Positions 1 through 11,172 of a stretch of DNA of 64,000 bases are shown here, piece after piece. The notes below the pieces were generated by a model. It was not told the origin of the DNA. It ran no database searches and saw nothing but the letters and a program-made list of their open reading frames with translations. The position numbers and the translations under genes were made by a program. Origin of the DNA: Sclerotiophoma versabilis (Eukaryota > Ascomycota > Dothideomycetes > Pleosporales > Didymellaceae); NCBI GenBank assembly GCA_012274445.1, contig JAAROD010000054.1:186001-250000 (forward strand). Reading direction: 5' to 3'. Positions within the stretch are counted from its first letter, which is position 1. Each line of letters opens with the position of its first letter.

Positions 1-1546
1 CGCAAGGCTCCGCCTAGTGATGCCAATATACGAGCTATCCGCTCCTTGCGTAACTTTCCCTTTACAACGCTCTATTGTTCGGATCCAGACCGAAGCATGG
101 GCCACTTCCCATCCCTGACGCGGCGGGCTCACCCTTCGGCTGTTGTCTCTAGACGCTTGAAGAAGCCAGCTCTTGTCAAGGATGGACCTATAAAAACTTA
201 CGGCTCTTGTACAGCATCGACAGACGAAGTTACTAATAGCTTGTTCCTCAGACCAAGTCACTCTGAGCAAAGGGCCAAGATGATTCACGCCAAGATAGAG
301 CAACATTTTCGCGGAACACCACATAATCAGTACCCGACTAAGACGGATGCCCGAGGTTGTTCGCATCAAATGCAGCCTTGAAACCTGTTGAACGAAAACA
401 GCGATTCGTCCACAGAATTCGAAACAAACGTGCAACTACCTGCGACGACTGTTTACCTACTCTCTGAGTTTCGGCCCTTGATTTAATGCGCTACCTCAGA
501 ACTCTTGCTCGGCTTTTCCGAGCTTTCCCAATCCGTAGCGAAGGCAAGAGTTGCCTGAAAGAGACCGATCTCGTACCTCAAAGATAGTCACGATATCGAC
601 GCGAGGCACGTTAGACTTCGTGCCGCTGTTCACTCTCTCCTGGGCTGCGGGTTATCCGCTAGCCTTGTCGGGCTGAGACATAGTTCACCAGATCGGAGTT
701 CCCGCTTCGACTGCGGATTTCCTGGCTGCCTCCAGCTCTACCTTCGAGAGGTATACTTTTCAGTAGCATAGTCTGCAGTGGCGTTGAGAGGTCAGGATGT
801 GAAGATGATAGGCGCCCAACTCCAGATCGCAACCACACAGCATTTAGAGCAGACTGAATCTATATAACTCATAGCAACGTATGAAGATCCACATTCACAG
901 CGAAAATGAGCATCACACGGTCTTCACTCCCTATCATATTCTGTACAGGATGTGCCACAAACTCGCTTCTCTCGTCACAGACCTTCTCGTGTCTCTACCG
1001 CTCGGCGAACCAGTACCCTCAGCTCCTATTCAGCACCAAAAACAAATTCCTCAGTCCCCACGGTTCGTATTTCCAACGCCAACGCAATATCAGCCAGAGA
1101 AATGGTAAAGAGACAACGTTTGTTCGAGCTATGTGCAAGCATTTAATCTGCTCCGGCAACCCCACGATCACTGTTGCAGACCAATATCCAGGCATCAGCA
1201 TCAGCACAGGGGAGGCGCAGAGACCAGTTTCGAAGCCCGTCTGGTGTTAGTAGTAAAACAGAAGTTATATACCCATTTTCATACAAAGCATATCAAAGAC
1301 TAGGCACAGTCATCAAGTCTCCTCTCCCTATTCCGACACGTCTCTACATATCCCAAGTACACTCTCACAGCACCTCCCCCGCATCGTGAAATTGAAGCAG
1401 GTCCAGACTCAACCCTATAATCAAATCTATTCTCTCCGCAACATTCCAACTAAGCATGACACAAGACATCAAGTCTTGAACGCAGTCCGCTCCCCGCTAT
1501 CACGGTCCAAGCCCGAGTAGACGCACCGCTACAGTTGTCTCGCTTC

Positions 1547-1588
1547 ACATCGCATCGCATCGCATCACATCGCATCGCATCACATCGC
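1547..1588. repeat. CATCG/CATCA microsatellite
   Basis: Pentanucleotide units CATCG alternating with CATCA run for about 42 bases, ending about 20 bases before a C homopolymer. It is a simple-sequence tract in a gene-free interval, and I see no coding context. Confidence 0.85.
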
Positions 1589-1608
1589 AACACACTCACT
1601 CATCGCAA

Positions 1609-1629
1609 CCCCCCCCCCCCCCCCCCCCC
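1609..1629. repeat. Poly-C tract (21 nt)
   Basis: An uninterrupted run of about 21 C on the plus strand, in gene-free DNA. Homopolymers of this length are prone to length error in sequencing and to replication slippage, so the exact count should be treated as approximate. Confidence 0.85.
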
Positions 1630-2945
1630 GTCTCCCCGCCCTCGCTCCGCCAATCCATATGCCCACTCTCGGTACCGACACGAACTGCACTACATCTCAG
1701 ACGCTTAGCGCGCAGTCCGTACACTCGCCAGCCACATCTACATCTACACCACAGCCCGCCGACAAGCGCAGTGTAGTATGGAGATCAGGGTATAAATACG
1801 GATTCGACGAGGGCGTAGCTCGCGGTAGGATTGTAAACGGGGGAAGGGGTCTGGCGGGTCAAGTCTGGTTGTGTGTGTGTTGTTAGATTGTGTGCTATGG
1901 TGTTATCTTGTATTGTGTGCGATTAGATTGCGTGCTATAGTAGTGCTATCTTGCTTTGTTGTCGATCTTTGGGTGTGACGTGGATGGATGAATGGATGAA
2001 TAGATGGATAGGTGGATAGGCACTCGGATAGTATCACGTCACATCGTAGGGTTCTGGAGAGAGGTGATGGGTTCAATATTGTGGAATTGTGGGGGTTCTA
2101 CTTATTCGTGAGATATTCATGTGTGAGTCTCTACACTGGTCGGTAGATCAGTCAGTCCAAAGATGTTGGTGGTGTTGCTGATGGTCACTCTGATCGGCTT
2201 TCGGCATGAGCTGAAGTCGTCATCTTAAGGCGGCAGTACAACACCTTCCCAAAGCGTCGTGTGCAGCGGCTATCTGATAACATCGCGTGCTTGCAGACCG
2301 TATCATTCACTAGGGCAGCGCACCAGACAGTAACGTGAAACTCGGCCGCCAGACCTGGCTGCGAGGCTGGGTAGCGCATTCCCAGTTAGTATAGAGAAGA
2401 CATCACACTGAAGCAGAAGACAAGGTTTGAGTGGGTAAATCCCGGATCTGTGGCATGCCCAATGGGATGCGAGATCTCCGACGGATACGAGTCTTGACTA
2501 ACTAATCATCCCTACGAAGAAGTGAAGCGATAACGAACAAAACGCCTTTCCAATGCCATGCTAATCGCTCCGTGTCATACAGTCTGACGAATCGCCATTC
2601 GGTACAGTCTGTGTCATCCACCTGCTGATGCCAATGCAGTACAAAACACCCAAGTAACAAAGGAAAGATACCAAGCGACGAGGTAGGGTCGAGAGGATAT
2701 GATGGTGAGTGGTGTCGAAGAAGAGAGAAGAGTACAGGAGTAGAGAGGAGGAAATGGTATCTACAGAGTTACAAACTGGCCGGGGTATTGTTGTTGTTGT
2801 TGTGTTGGTTGGCTCAGGTGGAGGTGTTGAAAGTTCCTAGGATGATAATCTTGTTTTCCAAACAACGTTTTTAAAGCCAAAAAAAAAAGGAGAAAAAGAA
2901 GAACAGGGATGATGAAGTGTCAAGACTACAAGTGGCGGCAATTGC

Positions 2946-4859
2946 CTACCACACCCACTCAAGGTCGCCAATATCGTCGTCCACGATTAGGGGTGGACTG
3001 TTGTAGTGGCGCCATTCCATGCTCTTGTACTTGTTGTCCACCGTAGGAACCTTGGGAATGTTCTCATGTTGGCTTGGACCCCAATTGATCGGTCGTCTCC
3101 AAGTACCAGTCCGGCTCCGCTTCCGGGCAGAGTTTGGGGTTGGCTGAGCTTGCTTGGGCGACTTGATAGGTTTAGAAGGAGTCACGGGCATAGACTCCTT
3201 GGTCGGCGATGGCTGACCACGGCGGCGGTCACCAAGAGCGGCCCACTTGTCCATGCCAGACGTCTTCTTGGGAGGCGATTGTCGCGCAGGTGCAGGTGTT
3301 TGATGCTCCTCGAAGATAAAGCCAGTAGTCTCGCTGACATGGTCGACTTCTCGGCGCTTTGTCGGTGAACGGCCCCTGCTGTTGTGAACAGTAGCAGGGT
3401 TTTTGACCTCCGACAAACCACCGCGAGGAGTGGAGACACCAGAGCCAGCCTCAGAGACAACTTGCTTCGCTGGCTTTTCAGCCTTGAAGCTGTGGAAGTT
3501 GTTCTCAAGCTCAGCCATGAACTGCGCATCATCGTCTTCTTCCTCCCACAAGTCGCTCCAGCTCTTGGAGAAGACATCACGCTTCTTACCGAAGACAGAC
3601 GACATGCTGTTGAATGGCTTGGCAGGGAGAGAGCCAGAAATGGGCATAGGCTTTGAGCGCGTGAAGCTGATTGGCTCGCGTTCGCTACGTTCAGTGACGT
3701 CAGTCGACTGGAAAGATAAGCCCAAACCAGAGTCCACAAAAGATACGGCGGAGGCATGCTCGGGCTTCATGGCGTAATCAGAAGCCGGGAACAGGTCGTC
3801 GGAGTAGATCTCAGTGTCTGGAATGACCGAAAGCTGGCGGAACTGCTGCGGCGGAGACATGGCGAGAGCCTTGGCCCAAGGGAACGAACCACCCTTATCG
3901 AGCGATGGGGTGCTGATAGAGGGAGTGCGGAGTGGCTCACGATTGGCGCCAACCGCGAATGGCTCGCGCTCCTCGGTGCAGAACTCATCAAGCGCCTCGT
4001 CGTCAGTGGTGAAGGTGATGGCGCGGGCGAGGGCATCCTTGACGGCGTTGAGGTCACGCTTCTCAGGGTCGATGGCCAAGCAGTGCCTGAGAACCTCGAA
4101 CGTGTCCTGAGACATGTTGGGGAAGACGTCGAAGAGGCTCTGGCGGTCGAAGATGAAGTCGGCGTAGAGAGGGTCTGAAGACGCTGGGACGGCGAAGGGG
4201 TTGCGCTGGAAGAGTACGTTCAGCATGCAGATGCCAATGGCCCAGATGTCGGCCTTCGCAGTAGAGTAGCCAGCGTTGGTGGGATCATACTGCTCAGGAG
4301 CCATGTAGCGGTCACTGCCAACAGCAATCTCCCATGACCAGGCATCAGTGGTAGCAAGACCAAAGTCGCCAAGCTTCATCGAACCATCTTGAGTGAGGAA
4401 GATGTTCTCAGGTTTGATGTCGCGGTGGTAGATACCCTTGGAGTGGATGAACTCAACAGCACCAACCAGCTGCATCATGAAGTCGCGGACGTGCTCAGTC
4501 TCCAATGGACCCTTGTCGAAGCGAATGGCCTCGTAAAGGTCGCCATTGGAGCAGTACTCCAACACGAGGTAGATGTGGTTCTCAGTCTCAAAGGACTGAA
4601 GGAGGTTGACAACGTTGGGGTGACTGCCAAGGCGAAGGTGGACACCAAGCTCTTCAGAGCGCTCGTCGACGGCAAAAGCAGACGGGCAGTTCACAGCGGC
4701 AGAAGGCTTAGTGACGACCTTGATGGCAACAAGATCACCAGTGGTTAGGTCCTTCGCCTGGAAGACCATGCCGAAAGAGCCATGGTTGAGGGCAGAGATA
4801 GTTTCATATCGGTCATGGAGTACAACACCTGCCTGGAGCTGATCACGCATGCACTCCAT
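2946..4859 (-). CDS. Ran1/Ksp1-type Ser/Thr protein kinase
   Basis: Single-exon 637-aa protein. The kinase domain spans about residues 18-285: glycine loop GSFGMV at 27-32, ATP-anchoring K47, catalytic loop HRDIKPEN at 145-152, and DFG at 165-167. The activation segment ends in MAPEQ rather than the usual APE. The C-terminal 350 residues are low-complexity and rich in S, P, T and K, typical of fungal regulatory tails. The domain pattern fits the Ran1/Pat1-Sks1-Ksp1-Vhs1 group, fungal nutrient- and differentiation-linked kinases; the exact orthologue is not settled. The ATG at 4857-4859 starts about 17 residues before the domain. A 130-codon out-of-frame open frame (4843-5235, minus) overlaps this ATG and could act as an upstream ORF. 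Cytosolic or nuclear location is inferred from the absence of a signal peptide. Confidence 0.88.
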   Translation of the reverse strand: MECMRDQLQAGVVLHDRYETISALNHGSFGMVFQAKDLTTGDLVAIKVVTKPSAAVNCPSAFAVDERSEELGVHLRLGSHPNVVNLLQSFETENHIYLVLEYCSNGDLYEAIRFDKGPLETEHVRDFMMQLVGAVEFIHSKGIYHRDIKPENIFLTQDGSMKLGDFGLATTDAWSWEIAVGSDRYMAPEQYDPTNAGYSTAKADIWAIGICMLNVLFQRNPFAVPASSDPLYADFIFDRQSLFDVFPNMSQDTFEVLRHCLAIDPEKRDLNAVKDALARAITFTTDDEALDEFCTEEREPFAVGANREPLRTPSISTPSLDKGGSFPWAKALAMSPPQQFRQLSVIPDTEIYSDDLFPASDYAMKPEHASAVSFVDSGLGLSFQSTDVTERSEREPISFTRSKPMPISGSLPAKPFNSMSSVFGKKRDVFSKSWSDLWEEEDDDAQFMAELENNFHSFKAEKPAKQVVSEAGSGVSTPRGGLSEVKNPATVHNSRGRSPTKRREVDHVSETTGFIFEEHQTPAPARQSPPKKTSGMDKWAALGDRRRGQPSPTKESMPVTPSKPIKSPKQAQPTPNSARKRSRTGTWRRPINWGPSQHENIPKVPTVDNKYKSMEWRHYNSPPLIVDDDIGDLEWVW

Positions 4860-7800
4860 TTCGAAGGATGGGATAAGTTACAGGTAGCGAAGCAGGAGAA
4901 ACTCGGGAGAGCCTACTCGTAGCTAGTCGCAGCAGGTGAGGGTGACGGTGAGAGCCGCCACGTGAACAGATGAAACAACCAAACAAAGGAAGTTTTGGGG
5001 GATCAACGGATGAACAGCCGCTAACCCAAAGACGATGCTCTATCGAACTTTTGTGTGACCGAAAGCTTCGTGAAAGATAGCAATAAGATGTGTTGCAGTT
5101 CGCTCGATCCGGTACGGGATAAGGTCCGCCGAAGATATCGTAATGTATAGGCTGCAGTGATCGCTGGAGAGAAAGGTGAAAGCAACGCGAGTGGTCGATG
5201 GTATGCACAAGGAGTCCGTCGACGGTAACAAACAAGGAAAGTGTTAAGAGATTGTGATGCGCATCTGGCGGTATTAATTGGTGTATGGATGGCCTGGTTC
5301 AACAGGCTGGCGGACGGAATAGAGCTGGCGGACGAGGCTAGTCCGAGGGAGCGAGAAGGGAAGGAGGATGAGGTCGCTGCGTAAAGAGGAGGAGAGTCGT
5401 TATACGTGGAAGGCGGTCGAAGGCAGACAGTAGGAGCTGTCTGATGACGCGGTTGGCAGTGGTGAGTCAGGTGCACGGACTCGGGAGCTAGCAGCAGCGG
5501 ACTCGGGGGTTGCGGTGAGGTGCTGAGCGGGCGGCAGCTTTCGCTGGAGCACGGATTCGATGGCGACAGGCGTCGGGCGTCTGGTCAACGAAGCGGGGCT
5601 GTGGCGCGGCGTCGAGAGGATGTGAGATGGTAGAGCGGCGTCGAGGGCGTAGCTGTCAGGTGCGTATTGGGAGCTGGCCAGACAGTAGGCTCTCGATGTC
5701 ACATCAAATCAATGGCCGGCAAGGTAGATGGTCGACTAGATTGGCGTGGAGCGGAGCGGTGGTGGAGGGACTGTCGCCTGAGGGCGAGGGAGGATGGTGG
5801 GTGTTGTTGTCGTGCAGCTGAGCAGCGGTTGCGGAAGGAACGAGTGGAATGCGGCGTTCGGTCAAGGCAGCAGTGGCGGAGAGGGAGGAAGGTGCGGGGG
5901 TGGGAGGTGGCAGAGCTGTAGCGTGCGAGCAACGACGAGCAGAATGGTGGTGGTGGTGGTGTCTCAGGACGGCATAGGTACGATTAACATGGTGGTGATG
6001 GGTAAAGGAGAGCTGGATCGAGGCAGGGTATCCGCCGATATATGGGCGGGCCGGGGACTCAGGATGGCCGTGTCACCCATAACGGCATGGCCTGCGAGCC
6101 CGGCCCAGTTATATTCAGCGCTAGTCGAGAGCAGGATAGCGGGCAAGTGCTGCGTGATGCACAGCGCATTGGCAAAAGCGGCGCCAGGCCGGATCGGCGA
6201 TAGCGCGGTCGCCATCAGTCATCGCCAGGGTTCAGGACTGGCTGGCCAGGGCACTGCCAACTGCCAACTTTCTGTTGCACGCTGGCCGCGCCCTCAGTGG
6301 CTGCGCGCCGGGCTTCGAGGGCCTTCGCTCTGCTTCCGTGCGAGCTCGTCAACGACCCTTCGTCACCTCGCTGGGGCGACAGGGCAGTGACAGCTCCAGG
6401 GCCCCGCCTGCGTCGGAGACGGCGTGCAATCAGCCAGCTGCCCTTGTTTCAAGCGGGGCCCGCTCTCTCATGACGAGGCTGCGAGCATCATGACGCCGCC
6501 GGACGACGAGTCCGCTGCTGAAACAGCCTCCCTGCTTCACACGGCCACCTCTGTGTGCTGCTGTGCGTGTGCCAACAGCTCACGACGAGTCTAGCCGCCT
6601 GCATCCCGGGCGCCGTCTGGCGAATGGCGAAAGCAGGCGCCGGCTGACGCCCTCTCATGATCGATGCTCGCACCACATGCCACCTGTCCTCTCATTGGGC
6701 CCTGATCGGCCCCCGCCACACCCTCCACGAGCGTCTGCTGCTCCCAACTCTGGAAGCCGTTATCAGCCCGTTATCGCGAGGCTTGCCACTCCTGCGAGGC
6801 TGTCCATTGATCAATTGCTATCAGCATGCGCTGCATGCAGCCCTCCCTCTACACCATGCACGCACGACCCAGGGGAACATCTCGATATCTTCGCCCCATT
6901 CGAGCATGACATGTGTGTCAAGCACCGCTGCAGTGTTCGTGTTCACACGCTTGCTTTGGTACGCTTGTGTGTTCCCTCGAGTTCCATCATGGCGTGCCAG
7001 CGGGAAGCCGCTACGGGCGTCTGGTCTGGCGAAGATCATGCTCGACCAGACCTCGACAAGCGCGCGTCCTCAGCATCGTGTCTTCTGCGCACTGGCTGCT
7101 CTCGTGAATCTCAACGGAGATGAAACGCAAGTCGGTATATGCAGCTCCGTGCAACGCATCGCACGCCTTCACACCTCACCTGCCGTATTCTGCTGTTTGT
7201 TTTCCGAAGCCGGACTTGCTGACCAGTACCATGGCGCCGTACAGCTGCCCAGCCCCGGGACATACGCCTACGCTGTCGGCCTGCAGTAGACTGCAGCAGA
7301 CCGCAACCAAAGCACACGATTTGCCACCTCGTAGGCGTGCTGGAAAGCGTGCAGCACCGCTACTGCAGGTTTCATGCGGCCAGAATTGCCGTGACCCACC
7401 ACTCTGTACCTGTTCCTGAACTCCTTCACGGCGGTGTGGAGCGACAGCAGCATCCCCCACAGACAACACACCTTCGCACTTCTATTCCCAGCTCCTGTCC
7501 CTATCGCACTTGCGCACTTGCATCCGAGCGGGCCTTAATCCCACGATATGTGGGTATCTCGCTCGTGGGTCTGCGGATGGCTTCCGTTGATGTGCAGAAA
7601 CTGGGCAGTATCAAGTGTAGCAGCAGGGTACTCTCGTAGACACCTCAATCTGTTGTGACAACACACAATGCCAGCCTCACCATCGTGCCATCATTCAGTC
7701 GGTGAGCGCTCGATGCTATCAAAGCTATACCGCCGTGTGATCGCAGCAAGGAAGAGAACAGCCGGAAGATCGTGCATCGATCGATACCTGTTCTCACAAC

Positions 7801-8086
7801 CAGTTCATGTCACGTCTGTAGCGCGCATCTGACTCCCGTCAGTAAAATTTTCCTATGCACAACAACACATGTGTGGGGAGCTACGCCTGATTCGTCCAAT
7901 ATTCGTTGAATTGCTATACACCACCAATCTTGTCGCGTACACCGCTCTGTTTTGACATATCGTGTCTCAGGCAAGTGCACCAACCAGCGCTCTTGCCAGA
8001 CACACAACGTTGACGAGGCTTCATCCTCTCACAGCATTCTCGCTTCACCGCCTTTCACCGCTTCACGTTCGACAACAACCAACAAT
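4860..8086. other. Long divergent intergenic region / kinase leader
   Basis: A 3.2-kb interval between the divergently transcribed kinase (minus) and enolase-phosphatase (plus) genes. It contains many medium-length open frames on both strands (for example 5021-5476 minus, 5794-6390 plus, 6563-7123 plus, 6657-7289 plus), but none shows a recognisable domain; they overlap one another and have unusual composition. I read the kinase-proximal part (4860 to about 5700) as a possible long 5' leader with several upstream ORFs, and the rest as promoter DNA. A small unannotated gene cannot be excluded. Confidence 0.45.
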
Positions 8087-10086
8087 ATGCCTGCCGCGTC
8101 CCTCGATATTGCACGCTGGATGGCATCTGAGGTCGTGCTGCTTGACATTGGTGAGTAATTGCAGCTGCTCTCGAGTCGTTCATGCTGGGGCGAAAACCAC
8201 TGCAACCAGCCTTCAGCATTCCAGCCTCTGCTATGCACGTAACCTCGCTGCCCCGGTCTGGCCAGCGAACCCTCGGGTCATCGCAGCCTACGCAGAACGC
8301 GCTTGCTTACGCTGTTTCGCTGCCGTCGCCCGGCTGTTACCCCAGATTTCGCTCACGCCACGGTTGTCCCACCCATCCACAAGTCTTCAACTGCGCCCAG
8401 CTTCGCAACGTTACTCGGAACCAGGCTAATTATACCACTCTCACATCGTAGAGGGAACCATCTCGAGTATCTCCTTTGTCAAGGATGTTATGGTAAGCTT
8501 TTCTCTGTTCTGCTGTCAGCCTTCACGCTCTTCTTCGCCGTCTCGAGGGCACGCCAACCCCGCGTTTGGAACGCTTGGTCAAGATCGTCAACACCAAGAC
8601 CATTCGAGATCATGGCGGCCCGCGCTTCCATTCCACTGGCGACGTTCGGCATTTTCCCAAGCCACTCGATTTCCTTTCGCGTGGTCTGACTACTGCCATT
8701 TCTGGGAGATCTTGGACGTTTCCGTCATCTGTCACGCGAGCACGTTGCTGGGGTGGAGCTTCCCTTTCTGCAATTTGCAACTCACGATAGCCGCAGTACC
8801 CGTATGCTCTCAATCGCCTCAGGAGATTAGCACGCGATTCATGGTCCGACCCGGACTTTCAAGACCTCATTGCGGGGTTCCCAGCGGAGACTAAGCGCGA
8901 CGCCGATTCTCTCCTTGCTCACGTGGAGGATTTGACTCGACGAGACGTCAAAGCTGTGTACCTGAAGCAGCTTCAAGGTAGGTGGGAGAGCCATTGAGTT
9001 TCGTACAACGTGTCAGCGTATCCGTTCACGTAGCTGTCGTACACAGCTTTAAATGCCTCTGGCGATCATCGAGCGCGATGTCGCGTTGGCCTAACGCAGT
9101 AGTGGACATGAACGACTGATTCGGTCCGGCATTACCACAGATAGCATCATCGCTGCGACTGCTATGTTTGTCGCAGTGAGCCATAAAGGTGCTTGTCTAT
9201 CTTCGTCAGCTGGTGGTGCTGACTATTTACGAGGAGATTCTGGCTGTGTACGGCAGCGATCACTCCGCCTATACCTATATTGACACACGTTGCGTCGAAC
9301 TACCTTATCAGTCTCCGCTATGAGATCATTAGCAGACTGAGGAAACTACGCAAACCCACCGACTAAACTGACGTTACGCAGGACACCTCTGGAAGACCGG
9401 GTTTACGGAGGGAGATCTGAGGACCCCGCTCTTCACCGACGTCGTCCTCACGCTCACATCGTGGAAGGCCTCGGGGCGTACACTCGCCATCTTCTCCTCT
9501 GGTAGTGTACAAGCTCAGCTACAGTTCTTCTCATACGTAGAGGATGGCGCGACGACCAAAGACGTAAAGCCGCTATTCTCGGCGCACTACGACACGGTGA
9601 ACGCAGGTCCGAAGCTGGAGAAGGCCTCGTACGAGAAGATCTGCCACGAGATGGGTGTGGATGTGCAGAAAGTCACCTTCCTGACCGACAATGTCAAAGG
9701 TACGTCGGCACAGAGGGCCCCAATCTATTCGAGACCGTTGCATCATCCGGTCGATCCTTACAGCCCTACACCCCACGTTGGCCTCCCTCATCAGCCACAA
9801 CGTATCTTCACCAGCATCCCTTGCCCCAGCATAATCCTAATCCGAAACATCGGCCAAGCTTCGCCCTTGTCTACCGACAGCGTTTGATTACCCGACCCCG
9901 CACTTCATTACTCCGTCAAACTCAAAGAGTCTGTTGCTGACTTTACTCATAGAGGCCGAAGCTGCGACTGCAGCCGGTGTATACGCTGTCGTTGTCGATC
10001 GCCCTGGTAACGCACCGTTGTCAGAGGAGTCTAGGGCGACATACCCCGTGATTACGTCGTTGACTGATCTGCCAGCGCTCTCGTAG
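8087..10086 (+). CDS. UTR4: Enolase-phosphatase E1 (methionine salvage)
   Basis: Five exons give 245 aa: 8087-8150, 8452-8492, 8797-8977, 9382-9699 and 9953-10086; all joins keep frame with GT-AG borders. The HAD-superfamily motif LLDIEGT spans the first intron (nucleophile D20, general acid E22). Motif II, FSSGS, and motif IV, FLTDN, are in exon 4; YPYAL follows the second intron. The enzyme is a bifunctional enolase and phosphatase acting on 2,3-diketo-5-methylthiopentyl-1-phosphate in the methionine salvage pathway, giving the acireductone; it is cytosolic or nuclear. The length matches the family (yeast Utr4 is about 227 aa). Oddity: the introns are 301, 304, 404 and 253 nt, several times longer than others in this window. 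A second in-frame ATG at residue 12 is an alternative start. Confidence 0.92.
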
Positions 10087-11172
10087 GATGCCACTGCATG
10101 CTCGAGCAAAGAACACAGCAGCGCGAACAGACAAGGCCGGACATGCCCCAACATCAGCGGGTCGGGACCAAAAGAGCGGAAAACCAGGGTAGAGTCTAGA
10201 CACCCGTAACAGCTATAGTCCCTTCAAATTACTCCTCAACCCACATCCTCATTTCGAGATCCACATTCCATACGTGTTCCACATCCCCTTCTGCCCACCC
10301 ATCATACCACGCTCACGTGTCCCTCCCGCTCCGCTCTTAGCGACGGACAAGGCAGCGGAGCGAGCGCTGAAACGTCTCACATGACAGCCAGCGGGAGCAA
10401 GGGAAATTGATGGCGCATTCCACAACTCCCGTTCCAGAACGGAACTCAAAGAGCGGAGATGAAAGGGCGCTTGAAACAGCCCGAGTTTGAGTCGGCGGGG
10501 TATCAACATGAACGAACGCGGCCTGGTCTGATGGATAGAATGTAAACACAACAAACATGAATGCGGCGGGTGTGTAGTGTCTGTGTAATGTATGTATGTC
10601 AGTAACAAATCGTTCCCTTTGCAGTGTTGCTCATGTGTACTGTGTACAAAGTACCGCGAAGTACCTGCAGTACTGCGAAGTACCTGCGGTACTGGCGAAG
10701 TTCTGCAAAGCAAGGGCGTTTCTTGTAATCATGCGTCTGGCATCCCAGCCAGCCAAGCCAGTCAGCGTGGAGTAGTCAGGCTCGCTCCAAGACAGTCTGC
10801 ATTCGTTCAGCCGCACAGGGCTTGTGCTATGTGTGCTTTGTAGGATCGTAGGGTGGCTTTTTTTTTGTCTCAGCGAGTGACAGGTGTCAAATGGTGATCA
10901 TACGCGGGGTCTGAGACATAGATCCAGTCGCCAAAGGTGCGCACGGAGTCGGAAGAAGGAGTGTTTTGGATTTCGGCAGTTGAAGTCACAGCACTCTTTG
11001 ATCAGAAGTTGCAGATGATGGTGTATGTGGGTATATTGATGTGTTACATTGTGGTATCATTTGTTCGTGCAAGCCAACACAAGCCTCGAGGGCATGTGCC
11101 AATGTCAGTAAATCCTGCGCTCCCGTCCTTGTCAATATGCATGACTTCACCTCCCTATTTGTATCGCTCCAT
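10087..11172. other. Convergent 3' intergenic region
   Basis: About 1.1 kb between the 3' ends of the enolase-phosphatase gene (plus) and the WD40 gene (minus). Open frames such as 10249-10713 (minus) have no recognisable motif. It holds the short tandem repeat at 10656-10700 and a T run near 10858-10866. No gene is supported. Confidence 0.55.
10656..10700. repeat. Tandem GCGAAGTACCTGCRGTACT repeat
   Basis: Two nearly identical units of about 19-20 bases begin at 10656 and 10675, and a third begins at 10695 but diverges. Each complete unit contains a palindromic core of the form GTACCTGCAGTAC, so a unit could form a small hairpin. It lies in a convergent 3' region. The origin is unknown, and a minisatellite is the simplest reading. 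Confidence 0.75.

Larger units (their letters stand above)
1..2945. other. Gene-free region
   Basis: No recognisable protein. The open frames here are short (the longest about 111 codons, near 46-381) and show no family motif, signal peptide or convincing splice structure. The interval carries a CATCG-type microsatellite and a long C run, described separately, and TGG-rich repeats near 1980-2020 (ATGGATGAATGGATG-like). The part next to 2946 is presumably the 3' UTR and terminator of the kinase gene transcribed toward it. An AT-rich stretch at 2850-2905 contains an A run. Confidence 0.6.

Noticed and set aside
3006..4748. Several plus-strand and other-frame open reading frames over the kinase gene
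   Set aside because: They lie antisense or out of frame inside a gene with clear kinase motifs and show none of their own; they are shadows of biased codon use.
5794..6390. 198-codon plus-strand frame upstream of the enolase-phosphatase gene
   Set aside because: No motif, odd V/G-rich start, and overlapping minus frames; not distinguishable from chance in GC-rich DNA.
6657..7289. 210-codon plus-strand frame
   Set aside because: No family features, no splice logic, and it overlaps another frame (6563-7123) of similar quality; a real gene would normally stand out more.
10249..10713. 154-codon minus-strand frame in the convergent region
   Set aside because: No motif and it depends partly on the tandem repeat at 10656.
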